Part shown: positions 1-6,551 of the stretch, one piece after another
How positions within the stretch are numbered: the first letter of the stretch is position 1
Layout of the letters: each line of letters opens with the position of its first letter
DNA from: Chloroflexota bacterium
Lineage (GTDB): Bacteria; Chloroflexota; Anaerolineae; JAADDB01
Assembly: GCA_013154135.1 (NCBI GenBank)
Contig: JAADDB010000252.1
Coordinates: forward strand, 1 to 7,570
DNA length: 7,570 nt
Direction: 5' to 3'
Notes under the pieces: generated by a model
What the model was told of the DNA's origin: nothing
Databases searched by the model: none
Seen by the model: the letters and a program-made list of their open reading frames with translations, nothing else
Program-made: the position numbers and the translations under genes

Positions 1-171
1 CGGGCGAAGCCCGCCCACCACGCACACAAAACTCTCTCTATGCACGGGGCGAGAACGCCGGCACCCCGCCAAGGTGCGGACCCGTCCGCCGCCAAGCTAC
101 GACTGAGAACGGCGGGGATACATCGGCCGGAGGCCAACCCCGCGCCCCGGAGGGGCACTTCCCGTTCAGCG
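1..171. other. Gene-free hairpin-rich spacer at the left edge
   Basis: I see no convincing gene here. The stretch is GC-rich and packed with small perfect inverted repeats: CGGGC/GCCCG at 1-13, GCGGAC/GTCCGC at 76-89, GCCCC/GGGGC at 144-156 and CCCG/CGGG at 161-173. It lies downstream of the minus-strand metal-uptake operon, so some of these could act in transcription termination. None is followed by a clear T-run on the minus strand, so I do not call a terminator. The hairpin at 161-173 belongs to an extension of the repeat annotated at 172-245. Confidence 0.5.
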
Positions 172-245
172 GGCCAATAGGGACTTTCCCTCACCAACCC
201 AGCATTCACCCCCTTAATCGTTAATCGTCAATCGTTACTCTTTAC
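172..245 (-). repeat. 74-nt dispersed repeat, left copy (inverted relative to the copy at 7337-7410)
   Basis: Read on the minus strand, this segment matches the plus strand at 7337-7410 at 67 of 74 positions by my hand alignment, with no gaps. It starts directly after the permease stop codon. It contains three successive 7-nt units of the type ACGATTA/G and then a perfect hairpin, AGGGA/TCCCT with loop AAG (179-191 on the plus strand). Similarity continues past 172 into the GCTGAAC hairpin at 161-173 after an apparent indel of about 30 nt. The function is unknown; it could be a structured intergenic repeat or part of the 3' end of the operon transcript. Confidence 0.85.
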
Positions 246-1064
246 TTATCTTATCGCCGCCCGGCGCCGTCTGGGGGAGAAGAGCAAGGACAGGAAAAAG
301 AGCGCGGTGGAGAGAAGGACAATCGTTGCGCCCGACGCGGTGTTCAACTCATACGAAAGCAACAACCCACCGACCGTCGACACCACACCGAACAGAACCG
401 ACAACGCCATCATCCGGCCGAAGCGCTCCGTCAACTGCCAGGCCGCGGCCGCAGGAGTGACAATCAACGCGGACACCAGAATAATACCCACCACTTTCAG
501 AGCAATGACCACCGTCAAGGCTATGAGCGTAATGAGGAGGAAATACAGCGCGGTCACGGGCAAACCCAACACCTGGGCCGTCTCCGGGTCGAACGTGATG
601 AACAAGAGCTCCTTGAAGAACAGAGCGACCAACACCAAGACGACCCCACTCAGCCCCACCGTCAGCCACACATCTGCCTGAGTGATGGCCAGAATACTGC
701 CGAACAAATAACTGAACAAGTCCAAGTTATACCCCTCCATCAGACCGATGGCCAGAATACCCAAGGCCATGGTGGAGGCGAAGAAAATGCCCACCGCGGT
801 GTCCTCCTTCACCTTGCCGGACCGGGAAACCCAGGCGATGCCCCAGGCAACGGCCAAACAAAAGGTGATGGCACTGATAACCGGATTCACCCCCAACAAA
901 AATCCCAGGGCCACACCCCCAAAGGACGCGTGGGCAATGCCCGCACCGATAAACGACATGCTGCGCAGCACCACATAAACCCCAATGACCGCACACACCG
1001 CGCCGATGAGCACACCCACCAACAACGCGCGCTGCATGAACGTGTAAGACAACACCTCCAACAC
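246..1064 (-). CDS. znuB: Zinc/manganese ABC transporter permease (ZnuB-like, ABC-3 family)
   Basis: This 272-residue integral membrane protein would form the channel of a metal-ion importer. The sequence is almost wholly hydrophobic, with about eight predicted membrane spans and an Arg-rich cytoplasmic C-terminus (residues 264-268). Family-typical segments are visible: RSMSFIGAGIAHASFGG at 34-50, and the run ending LVSALIVTPAAAAW at 196-209. The length matches ZnuB, TroC and MntB proteins (about 260-290). The start is GTG, supported by AGGAGG seven bases upstream at 1072-1077. It follows the ATPase stop by 18 nt and is the last gene of the operon. The permease alone cannot tell zinc from manganese or iron; zinc is inferred from the neighbouring regulator and binding protein. 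Confidence 0.93.
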   Translation of the reverse strand: MLEVLSYTFMQRALLVGVLIGAVCAVIGVYVVLRSMSFIGAGIAHASFGGVALGFLLGVNPVISAITFCLAVAWGIAWVSRSGKVKEDTAVGIFFASTMALGILAIGLMEGYNLDLFSYLFGSILAITQADVWLTVGLSGVVLVLVALFFKELLFITFDPETAQVLGLPVTALYFLLITLIALTVVIALKVVGIILVSALIVTPAAAAWQLTERFGRMMALSVLFGVVSTVGGLLLSYELNTASGATIVLLSTALFFLSLLFSPRRRRAAIR

Positions 1065-1082
1065 GGCTCCACCTCCTCTGTC

Positions 1083-1922
1083 CTAATCGGACTTCTCCCC
1101 GTCAGCCGGCTCCACCACCAGGTGGGGCACCCGCCCATGGTGGAAATACGCCACATCACACCCGTACATCCGAGCCAACTCCTCGGAACCCAACACCTCC
1201 TCCGGACGGCCATGGGCGACCAGGCGTCGGTTCACACACGCCACCGTATCCACAAAAGTGGCCACCACCCCCACATCGTGGGAGACCACGAGAATCGTCA
1301 TCCCCTCCTCGTGAAACTCCCGCAACAGGGAATACACCGTCTGCGTCGCGGTCACATCCACCCCGGTTGTCGGCTCATCCAGGACCAACAAATCGGGCTC
1401 ATTGGCCAAGGCGCGGGCAATGAGCACCCGCTGTCGCTGACCGCCGGACAACTTCCCAAAGGGCCTATCCCACAAGTGGCCGACTCCCACCCGCTCCATG
1501 GACGCTCGCGCGATGCGGTAATCCTCCTTGGACGGCCGCCGGATGAGCCCCACACGCGCGTATCGGCCCATGAGCACCACCTCCCCCGCGGTGATGGGGA
1601 AGTGCAAATCCACGCTGAGAATTTGGGGAACATAACCCAAACGCTTGCGTTCCTCCTTCAACTCCCACGCGGGCTTGCCGAACACCAGCACCTCCCCCCG
1701 CAGGGGCTTGATGAGCCCCAAAATGGTGCGGATCAGAGTAGTCTTGCCCGCGCCGTTAGGGCCGATGATGGCCACGAACATGCCGGGATACACCGTAAAG
1801 GTCACATCCTCCAGGACCACCTGGTCCTCGTACGCGACCGTCACATTCCGCAACTGAATGATGGGCTCCTGTTGGGTCGAATCAGGCGTCCCGGTGGCGA
1901 CCAACCGATGTGATGTGCTCAT
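1083..1922 (-). CDS. znuC: Zinc/manganese ABC transporter ATP-binding protein (ZnuC-like)
   Basis: This 279-residue ABC ATPase would power metal import with the adjacent permease. All nucleotide-binding motifs are intact: Walker A GPNGAGKT at 54-61, Q-loop Gln100, signature LSGGQ at 158-162, Walker B LLVLDEP at 178-184 with catalytic Glu183, and switch His215. An extra 20-residue polar segment precedes the ABC domain. The C-terminal tail after residue 255 carries a paired His (261-262) and a further His267, as some metal-importer ATPases do. The ATG start has an AGGAGGAGG run immediately upstream (1924-1932), overlapping the tail of the binding-protein gene; only 10 nt separate the two genes, so translation may be coupled. 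Metal specificity is inferred from context. Confidence 0.95.
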   Translation of the reverse strand: MSTSHRLVATGTPDSTQQEPIIQLRNVTVAYEDQVVLEDVTFTVYPGMFVAIIGPNGAGKTTLIRTILGLIKPLRGEVLVFGKPAWELKEERKRLGYVPQILSVDLHFPITAGEVVLMGRYARVGLIRRPSKEDYRIARASMERVGVGHLWDRPFGKLSGGQRQRVLIARALANEPDLLVLDEPTTGVDVTATQTVYSLLREFHEEGMTILVVSHDVGVVATFVDTVACVNRRLVAHGRPEEVLGSEELARMYGCDVAYFHHGRVPHLVVEPADGEKSD

Positions 1923-1932
1923 GCCTCCTCCT

Positions 1933-2847
1933 TCACTCGCCCATACCTTTTTGCAATTCCTGCAAGTTATGTCGCATTGTCTGGATGTAATCGTAATCCG
2001 GGGGATCCCCTAGGGGGTTGAGGAAGAGCACGTGGATGCCGCTCTCCTCCGCGATGACCTGGGCTGCCTTGGGGGAGAACTGGGGCTCCGCGAAGATGGC
2101 CTTGGCCCCAATCTCGCGGGCCACTTCCACAATGTGCGCGATCTCCGCGGGCGACGGCTCCTTGCCCGGCGTGTGCTCCACCACCGCGGCCTGTTCCAGA
2201 CCGTAACGGCGGGCGAAGTAAACCCACGCGGGGTGCAAGGCAATGAACTTCTTGTTGGGGAATTGGGCCACCGTGAGCATGATCTCCCGGTCCAAGGCCT
2301 TCAACTCCTCGATGTACCGGGCCCCGTTCTTCATGTACACGTCCTTCCTCCCGGGGTCCACCGCGGCAAAGGCATCCCGGATCTTCGCTACATAGAGAGT
2401 TGCGTTGATCACATCCAGCCACAGGTGGGGATTCCCCCCTCCCTCTTCCCCACGAGTCTGCAATATCTCCAACCCTTCGGAAGCGATGACCACGTGCAGG
2501 TGGGGGTTATCCACCGTGTCCAGCACCTTTTGGGCCCAGAACTCCAGGCCGACCCCGTTGAGGATGAGCACATCGGCCCGGTGGAGGAGTTTGATCTGGG
2601 CCGGCGTGAGCTCGTAGGTGTGGGGACTGGCAGCGGGTGGCACAAGGACGTGCACTTCCACCTCATCCCCGCCCACATGTCGGGCAAAATCCCCCAAGGG
2701 AGCGATACTTGCGGCCACCACCAAGGGCCCCTGCCGTTCCTGCGTGGTGGCCTCCGGGGTCTGTCGGCCACATGCCGCCAGGGTGACCCCCAAGCTGATG
2801 AGCAGTCCAACGATGAGCCAATACGTGATCCCCCTCTTCCCCATCAT
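1933..2847 (-). CDS. znuA: Metal ABC transporter substrate-binding lipoprotein (ZnuA/TroA family)
   Basis: This is the extracytoplasmic metal-capturing component, 304 residues from the start chosen here. A signal peptide (about residues 4-25) ends in a lipobox, LAAC, with Cys26 as the lipidated residue. Family metal ligands are recognisable: His76 in SPHTYE, His141 in NPHLWLD and His205 in LHPAW. A His third ligand resembles zinc-type proteins (PsaA-type manganese binders have Glu there). The loop before His141 is short, acidic and glycine-rich, with no His-rich stretch. At the usual fourth-ligand site the motif reads LNPLG, with Asn277 where Asp is common. The open frame reaches 2922 and would overlap the regulator, but ATG at 2845-2847 has GGAG seven bases upstream and begins directly at the signal peptide, so I chose it. 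Zinc is most likely; manganese or iron is not excluded. Confidence 0.92.
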   Translation of the reverse strand: MMGKRGITYWLIVGLLISLGVTLAACGRQTPEATTQERQGPLVVAASIAPLGDFARHVGGDEVEVHVLVPPAASPHTYELTPAQIKLLHRADVLILNGVGLEFWAQKVLDTVDNPHLHVVIASEGLEILQTRGEEGGGNPHLWLDVINATLYVAKIRDAFAAVDPGRKDVYMKNGARYIEELKALDREIMLTVAQFPNKKFIALHPAWVYFARRYGLEQAAVVEHTPGKEPSPAEIAHIVEVAREIGAKAIFAEPQFSPKAAQVIAEESGIHVLFLNPLGDPPDYDYIQTMRHNLQELQKGMGE

Positions 2848-2894
2848 TCGTCCTCTCCTCTGCACATGTTCGGATGTATGGGCCCGCGCCCTCT

Positions 2895-3317
2895 TCACGT
2901 GCGTGCCTGGCATTCGGCACACAATCCGGTGAGCTGGAGAAGATGTCCCTCCACGCGGAAGTGCAGCGTCCTCTCCAGGCTCTGCTCGAGGGAACTCAGG
3001 TCCTCCTGTCCTTCAAAAATGAAAGCCCGACCGCAAGCCCGGCACCAGGCCACATGCCGATGTCCCCGGCCGGTGTACACGTACCCCACGCACCCCTGTT
3101 CCCCGTGCACCTTCTGCACCATCCCCAACTCCAGGAGGGCTTCCAGCGTCCGGTAGACGGTGACCAGGCCCACCCGGGGGTGTTGCACCCGAGCCGCCTC
3201 GTAGAGCTCTTGGGGATTCAGGGGGCGGGACGCGTTCACCAGGGCCTGGACAATGGCCCGCCGCGCGTCCGTAATGCGGTAACCCGCCCGGCGCAATTCC
3301 TGCAACAAGAAATCCAT
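2895..3317 (-). CDS. zur: Fur-family metal-responsive repressor (Zur-like)
   Basis: This 140-residue regulator probably represses its own operon when metal is plentiful. The N-terminal winged helix includes the characteristic recognition segment VGLVTVYRTLEALLELGMV (49-67). The dimerisation half holds a GHRH segment (His86, His88), and two CxxC pairs (Cys92/Cys95 and Cys133/Cys136) form the structural zinc site of Fur, Zur and PerR proteins. It is the first gene of the minus-strand operon, 47 nt before the binding-protein start, which favours a Zur role. The frame extends to an ATG at 3351-3353 (152 residues), but that ATG is directly abutted by its purine run. ATG at 3315-3317 has GAGGGG six bases upstream and fits the family N-terminus, so I chose it. 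Fur, Mur or PerR specificity cannot be excluded from sequence alone. Confidence 0.9.
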   Translation of the reverse strand: MDFLLQELRRAGYRITDARRAIVQALVNASRPLNPQELYEAARVQHPRVGLVTVYRTLEALLELGMVQKVHGEQGCVGYVYTGRGHRHVAWCRACGRAFIFEGQEDLSSLEQSLERTLHFRVEGHLLQLTGLCAECQART

Positions 3318-3371
3318 CTTCAACCCCTCACGATTCGGCAACCAGCGTCCCATCCTTCCATCCCACCGGCC

Positions 3372-3394
3372 TTACTGAAAACGTTTTTCAGTAA
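3372..3394 (-). promoter_or_regulatory. Probable Zur/Fur operator upstream of the repressor gene
   Basis: A perfect inverted repeat has 10-nt arms TTACTGAAAA and TTTTCAGTAA around a 3-nt centre, CGT. Its core resembles the 7-1-7 layout of Fur-family boxes (TGAAAA...TTTTCA). It sits 55 nt before the chosen repressor start. A weak candidate -10 (TACGAT, minus strand, 3398-3403) lies just upstream, so bound protein would cover the transcription start. No T-run follows on either strand, so a terminator is unlikely. Autoregulation of the whole fur-znuACB operon is inferred. Confidence 0.8.
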
Positions 3395-3468
3395 CTCATC
3401 GTACCATTAGATGCCGTGAACGGGAAAATGTTACGAGGGGAGCGTTCTGACCCAAGGTCCACCAAAAC

Positions 3469-3497
3469 TTGCCAAGACGGGGAAAAGTGCGTATACT
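3469..3497 (+). promoter_or_regulatory. Sigma70-type promoter for tRNA-Val
   Basis: A -35 element TTGCCA (3469-3474) and a -10 element TATACT (3492-3497) are separated by exactly 17 nt. The mature tRNA begins 10 nt after the -10, so transcription would start close to the tRNA 5' end. Confidence 0.85.
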
Positions 3498-3506
3498 GTT
3501 GTGTGA

Positions 3507-3583
3507 GGGCGGTTAGCTCAGATGGCTAGAGCGCCACGTTGACATCGTGGAGGTCACAGGTTCAAGTCCTGTACCGCCCACCA
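3507..3583 (+). tRNA. tRNA-Val (anticodon GAC)
   Basis: A full cloverleaf can be folded. The acceptor stem is GGGCGGT with ACCGCCC; the D-arm is GCTC/GAGC; the anticodon stem CCACG/CGTGG holds loop TTGACAT; the T-arm is ACAGG/CCTGT with loop TTCAAGT. The anticodon GAC is at 3541-3543 and reads valine codons GUC and GUU. The discriminator is A and CCA is encoded in the DNA, giving 77 nt. The tRNA has its own promoter and terminator and is divergent from the metal-uptake operon. Confidence 0.97.
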
Positions 3584-3589
3584 CAGAAC

Positions 3590-3624
3590 ACACGGGCGGC
3601 GTTGTGCCGCCCGTGTTGTTGTAC
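3590..3624 (+). terminator. Rho-independent terminator after tRNA-Val
   Basis: A perfect 11-bp stem (ACACGGGCGGC with GCCGCCCGTGT, 3590-3616) and a 5-nt loop are followed by a T-rich tail TGTTGTTGT. It lies six bases after the encoded CCA end. The tail is broken by G residues, so some readthrough is possible. Confidence 0.8.
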
Positions 3625-3712
3625 TGGACTCCGGACAACGGGACGGACCCGTTCGGGGGGCCGTCGATCCGTGTCCCCCATCCACGTCGTAACACAACAG
3701 ACACATCCGCCA

Positions 3713-3977
3713 AAGCGTGGACCGGGACGAGTAGGCGGTGGAAGGCGCCAGAGAGCAGGGGCCTACGGCTGGAAGCCCCTGTCGCACGGAAGCCGTCGAA
3801 AACCCCCCGGGAGCGAGTGGTTGAACGCCTTATCCCGGCCAGTAAGCCACTCCGGCTGGCCCCGTTATCGGCCACAACGAGGGCAACGGGCCCGATCACG
3901 TCGGCCCGCTGCTGAAAGTTGGGTGGAACCGCGTGGGAACCCCCTCGCCCCGACATGGGTGAGGGGGTTTTGTTGTT
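3713..3977 (+). promoter_or_regulatory. T-box riboswitch in the thrS leader (threonine specifier)
   Basis: This leader should sense uncharged tRNA-Thr and let transcription continue into thrS. Stem I is recognisable: AGTA motif at 3730-3733, paired helices 3734-3738/3793-3797 and 3722-3726/3806-3810, AGAGAG bulge at 3750-3755, and a distal hairpin 3756-3781 with GGCTG in its loop. The 3' side of the specifier loop is GAAAACCC (3798-3805); ACC, a threonine codon, lies at 3802-3804, though it is followed by C rather than the usual purine. A Stem III-like hairpin is GGCCAG/CTGGCC (3837-3861). The T-box core GGGTGGAACCGCG is at 3921-3933. The antiterminator pairs 3918-3923 with 3949-3954 and 3931-3933 with 3946-3948 around the bulge TGGAACC, and excludes the terminator. 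The bulge base A predicts a U discriminator in the cognate tRNA-Thr. I see no clear promoter for this leader. The 5' boundary is approximate. Confidence 0.93.
3938..3977 (+). terminator. T-box regulated intrinsic terminator before thrS
   Basis: A 13-bp stem (AACCCCCTCGCCC with GGGTGAGGGGGTT, one G-T pair) at 3938-3969, loop CGACAT, is followed by the tail TTTTGTTGTT. Its 5' arm shares bases 3946-3950 with the antiterminator, so only one structure can form. It should stop transcription when tRNA-Thr is fully charged. Confidence 0.92.
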
Positions 3978-3983
3978 GGCTAA

Positions 3984-4013
3984 CGAGTAACAAGTAACGA
4001 TTAAGAGGGGCTG
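3984..4013 (+). repeat. Partial copy of the dispersed intergenic repeat in the thrS leader
   Basis: Between the T-box terminator and the thrS start, the motif GAGTAAC...GTAACGATTAAGAGGGGCTGG resembles the first half of the 74-nt repeat at 7337-7410 (GAGTAACGATTGACG..., then ATTAAGGGGCTG). It carries one clear ACGATTA unit rather than three and lacks the hairpin half. As at 7337, it directly follows a terminator. Confidence 0.6.
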
Positions 4014-4068
4014 GCCGCCGTACATGCAATTACGAATGACGCATCACGCTCTCTAGGAGGTTGTCATC

Positions 4069-5880
4069 ATGGCCAAAAAGCAACGTGCGAAGACAGATAA
4101 ACAGTCCTACGATGAGGAACTCTACCGCATTCGCCACTCGGCCGCGCACGTGATGGCCCAGGCGGTGCTGGAGATGTTCCCCGAAGGGAAGATCGCGATC
4201 GGGCCGCCCATTGAGAACGGCTTCTACTACGACTTCGACCTGCCCAGGCCCCTCACGCCCGAGGACTTGGAGAAGATCGAAGAGCGGATGCGGGAGATCA
4301 TCAAGGGCAAACACCCCTTCATCCGCCGGGAAGTCACGCCCGAGGAGGCCCGGGAACTCTTCAAGGACCAACCCTACAAACTGGAACTCATCGAGGACAT
4401 CCTCTCCCGGGGCACGGACGAGTACGGCAATCCCCTGCCCGAAGGGGAACAGCCCAAACTGACCACGTACCGCCACGATACCTTCGAGGACTTGTGCCGA
4501 GGTCCTCACGTGGAACACACGGGCCAGATCCCTGTCAACGCGTTCAAACTGCTCAACGTCGCGGGCGCGTACTGGCGCGGGGATGAACGTCGCCCCATGC
4601 TCCAGCGCATCTACGGCACCGCGTGGAAGACCCCCAAGGAACTGCGCCAGTACCTGAACTGGTTGGAAGAGATCAAGAAGCGGGATCACCGGCGGCTGGG
4701 CAAGGAACTGGACCTCTTCTCCACCCACCCGGACGTGGGCGCGGGGCTCATCCTCTGGCACCCCAAGGGCGCGTTCATCCGCCACAAGATGGAGGAGTTC
4801 GCCAAGGAGGAGCACTTGAAGCACGGGTACGTGTTCGTGTACACGCCCCACATCGGCAAATCCCTCCTGTGGGAGCGGAGCGGCCACCTGGACTTCTACA
4901 AGGAAAACATGTACGCGCCCATGGACATCGACGGGCAGGACTACTACGTCAAGCCCATGAACTGCCCCTTCCACATCATGATCTACAAGAGCCGGATCCG
5001 GTCGTACCGGGAACTGCCCATCCGCATGGCCGAGTGGGGGACCGTGTACCGGTACGAGCGCGCGGGCGTGCTCCACGGGCTCATGCGCGTGCGGGGCTTC
5101 ACCCAGGACGACGCGCACATCTTCTGCCGGCCGGACCAGATGCCCGAGGAGATCGACAAGGTGCTCCAGTTCACCCTGCACATCCTGCGCTCCTTCGGCT
5201 TCGAGGAGTTCCAGGCCTACTTGAGCACCAAGCCGGAGAAGGCCGTGGGGTCGGATGAGATGTGGCGGGACGCGGAGGCCGCGCTGGAGGAAGCCCTCCA
5301 ACGGGCGGGCCTGCCCTACGAGATCGACGAGGGGGGCGGCGCGTTCTACGGCCCCAAGATCGACCTGAAGTTGAAGGACGCGATCGGCCGCACCTGGCAG
5401 TGCTCCACCATTCAGTTCGACTTCAACCTGCCCGAGCGGTTCGACCTGACATACATCGGCGAGGATGGTAAGGAGCACCGGCCGTACATGATCCACCGCG
5501 CGCTCATGGGGAGCATGGAGCGCTTCTTCGGCGTCATGATCGAGCACTACGGCGGTGCGTTCCCCGTGTGGCTCATGCCCGTGCAGGTGCGGGTCATCCC
5601 CATCGCGGACCGGCACAACGATTACGCCCAGCAGGTGGTGGAGAAACTGCAGGCCGCGGGCATCCGAGCGGAGGGGGATTACAGCGACGACCGGATGAAC
5701 GCGAAAATCCGCAAGGCCCAGTTGGAGAAGATCCCCTACATGCTCATCGTGGGGGACAAGGAGATGGAAGCGGGGACCGTGTCCCTACGCACCCGCACCG
5801 GCGAAAAGCAGAACAACATCCCGCTGGACGACTTCATCGCGCGGGTGCAGGAAGTTGTCGCAGAAAAGGCACTGATTTGA
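4069..5880 (+). CDS. thrS: Threonyl-tRNA synthetase, short form lacking the TGS domain
   Basis: This class II enzyme charges tRNA-Thr with threonine. The 603-residue protein starts almost at the editing domain: His23 and His27 of the HxxxH motif, and Cys143/His147 in CRGPH, mark the site that removes mischarged serine. In the catalytic core Cys299, His350 and His476 match the zinc ligands of E. coli ThrRS (334, 385, 511) at a constant offset of 35. Motif 2 is around Arg328 and motif 3 Arg485 lies in MGSMERFF. The last 100 or so residues are the anticodon-binding domain. The N-terminal TGS domain of about 60 residues is absent. An in-frame TAG at 4054-4056 blocks any upstream start, and AGGAGG lies eight bases before the ATG. 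Expression is controlled by the upstream T-box; no other gene shares its promoter region. Confidence 0.98.
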   Translation: MAKKQRAKTDKQSYDEELYRIRHSAAHVMAQAVLEMFPEGKIAIGPPIENGFYYDFDLPRPLTPEDLEKIEERMREIIKGKHPFIRREVTPEEARELFKDQPYKLELIEDILSRGTDEYGNPLPEGEQPKLTTYRHDTFEDLCRGPHVEHTGQIPVNAFKLLNVAGAYWRGDERRPMLQRIYGTAWKTPKELRQYLNWLEEIKKRDHRRLGKELDLFSTHPDVGAGLILWHPKGAFIRHKMEEFAKEEHLKHGYVFVYTPHIGKSLLWERSGHLDFYKENMYAPMDIDGQDYYVKPMNCPFHIMIYKSRIRSYRELPIRMAEWGTVYRYERAGVLHGLMRVRGFTQDDAHIFCRPDQMPEEIDKVLQFTLHILRSFGFEEFQAYLSTKPEKAVGSDEMWRDAEAALEEALQRAGLPYEIDEGGGAFYGPKIDLKLKDAIGRTWQCSTIQFDFNLPERFDLTYIGEDGKEHRPYMIHRALMGSMERFFGVMIEHYGGAFPVWLMPVQVRVIPIADRHNDYAQQVVEKLQAAGIRAEGDYSDDRMNAKIRKAQLEKIPYMLIVGDKEMEAGTVSLRTRTGEKQNNIPLDDFIARVQEVVAEKALI

Positions 5881-5905
5881 CGGCCCGACAACCTTGCGTT
5901 ATACT
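5877..5905 (+). promoter_or_regulatory. Sigma70-type promoter for the infC-rpmI-rplT operon
   Basis: A -35 element TTGACG (5877-5882) and a -10 element TATACT (5900-5905) have a 17-nt spacer. The -35 overlaps the thrS stop codon. Transcription would start near 5912, giving a leader of about 100 nt before infC. The operon can thus be made independently of the thrS T-box. The -10 sequence is the same as that of the tRNA-Val promoter. Confidence 0.88.
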
Positions 5906-6010
5906 GTGCTGGCATCTTCTCAGCCAAACAACGAAAATCAGGGGCAAAAGAAGGTGCAACCAGGCAACACATTCGTTCGTCACTTAGTAATTTGACAAGG
6001 GGTAAGAACA

Positions 6011-6523
6011 ATAGCCAAGAAAGGCCTTCGCGTCAACGAAGAAATTCGAGCCCGTGAAGTCCGTGTCGTGGACACGGATGGGAAACAATTGGGGGTTATG
6101 CCCCTGCGCCAAGCGTTAGCCTTGGCCGAAGAACGGGGGTTGGATTTGGTCGAAGTTGCGCCGAATGCTCGACCGCCCGTTTGTCGGTTGCTCAATTACG
6201 GCAAATACATGTACGAGTTGCAGAAAAAGGCCAAGGAAGCACGCAAGGCGCAAAAACAAATCGAAGTCAAAGAGATCCGGTTGCGCCCGCGCATTGGAGA
6301 ACATGATTTGGACTTCAAGCGCCGGGATGCCCATCGATTCCTCAGCAAGGGGCACAAAGTCCGCTTCCGGGTCCGTTTCCGGGGTCGGGAGATCCAACAT
6401 CCGGAGATGGCTCGTAAGTTGTTGGACCAGTTGGCCGTGGACTTGGCCGATGTTGGGGTGATCGAGGTACGGCCCAAGATGGAAGGCATGACCATGACCA
6501 TGGTCATGGCGCCCAAGAAATAG
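6011..6523 (+). CDS. infC: Translation initiation factor IF-3, rare ATA start codon
   Basis: IF-3 binds the 30S subunit, prevents premature 50S joining and checks start-codon/initiator-tRNA pairing. The product is 170 residues. The N-terminal domain includes GLRVNEEIRAREVRVVD at 5-21 and the hallmark PPVCRLLNYGKYMYE at 55-69. A Lys-rich linker (about 71-84) leads to the C-terminal domain, which ends EGMTMTMVMAPKK. Conserved residues run in frame back to an ATA codon at 6011-6013. An in-frame TGA at 5993-5995 limits the start, and no ATG, GTG or TTG codon lies between it and GTG 6068, which would delete the first 19 residues. AAGGGG (5997-6002) sits eight bases before ATA, ideal for it. A non-standard start fits the family's known autoregulation (E. 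coli infC uses AUU). It is first in an operon with rpmI and rplT. Confidence 0.95.
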   Translation: MAKKGLRVNEEIRAREVRVVDTDGKQLGVMPLRQALALAEERGLDLVEVAPNARPPVCRLLNYGKYMYELQKKAKEARKAQKQIEVKEIRLRPRIGEHDLDFKRRDAHRFLSKGHKVRFRVRFRGREIQHPEMARKLLDQLAVDLADVGVIEVRPKMEGMTMTMVMAPKK

Positions 6524-6551
6524 GCTCCACCTATTCTGTGGAATTCAGACC

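Noticed and set aside
1..13. CGGGC/GCCCG hairpin as terminator of the znu operon
   Set aside because: It is more than 230 nt past the permease stop, and no T-run can be seen on the minus strand because the window ends there.
930..1913. 327-residue plus-strand reading frame opposite znuC
   Set aside because: It is His/Pro/Gln-rich noise antisense to an ATPase with all motifs intact.
2032..3156. 374-residue plus-strand reading frame opposite znuA and the repressor
   Set aside because: It is antisense to two well-supported genes, has no recognisable domain, and crosses their boundary.
3513..4025. 170-residue minus-strand reading frame ending GLEPVTSTMSTWRSSHLS
   Set aside because: It runs antisense through tRNA-Val and the T-box. 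The GLEP-TSTMS ending is the usual artefact of translating a tRNA gene in reverse.
4030..5616. 528-residue minus-strand reading frame opposite thrS
   Set aside because: It is a shadow of the GC-rich thrS codons, with low-complexity Val/Leu/His/Gly content and no domain; the plus-strand gene is certain.
5954..5995. 13-codon GTG frame in the infC leader, in frame with infC and ending at the TGA before ATA
   Set aside because: Its only purine run (AAGG) directly touches the GTG, too close for initiation, and the peptide shows no regulatory codon run.
6492..6509. Perfect 18-bp palindrome near the end of infC
   Set aside because: It falls on codons for the repetitive MTMTMVM stretch of the conserved IF-3 C-terminus, so coding constraint explains it.
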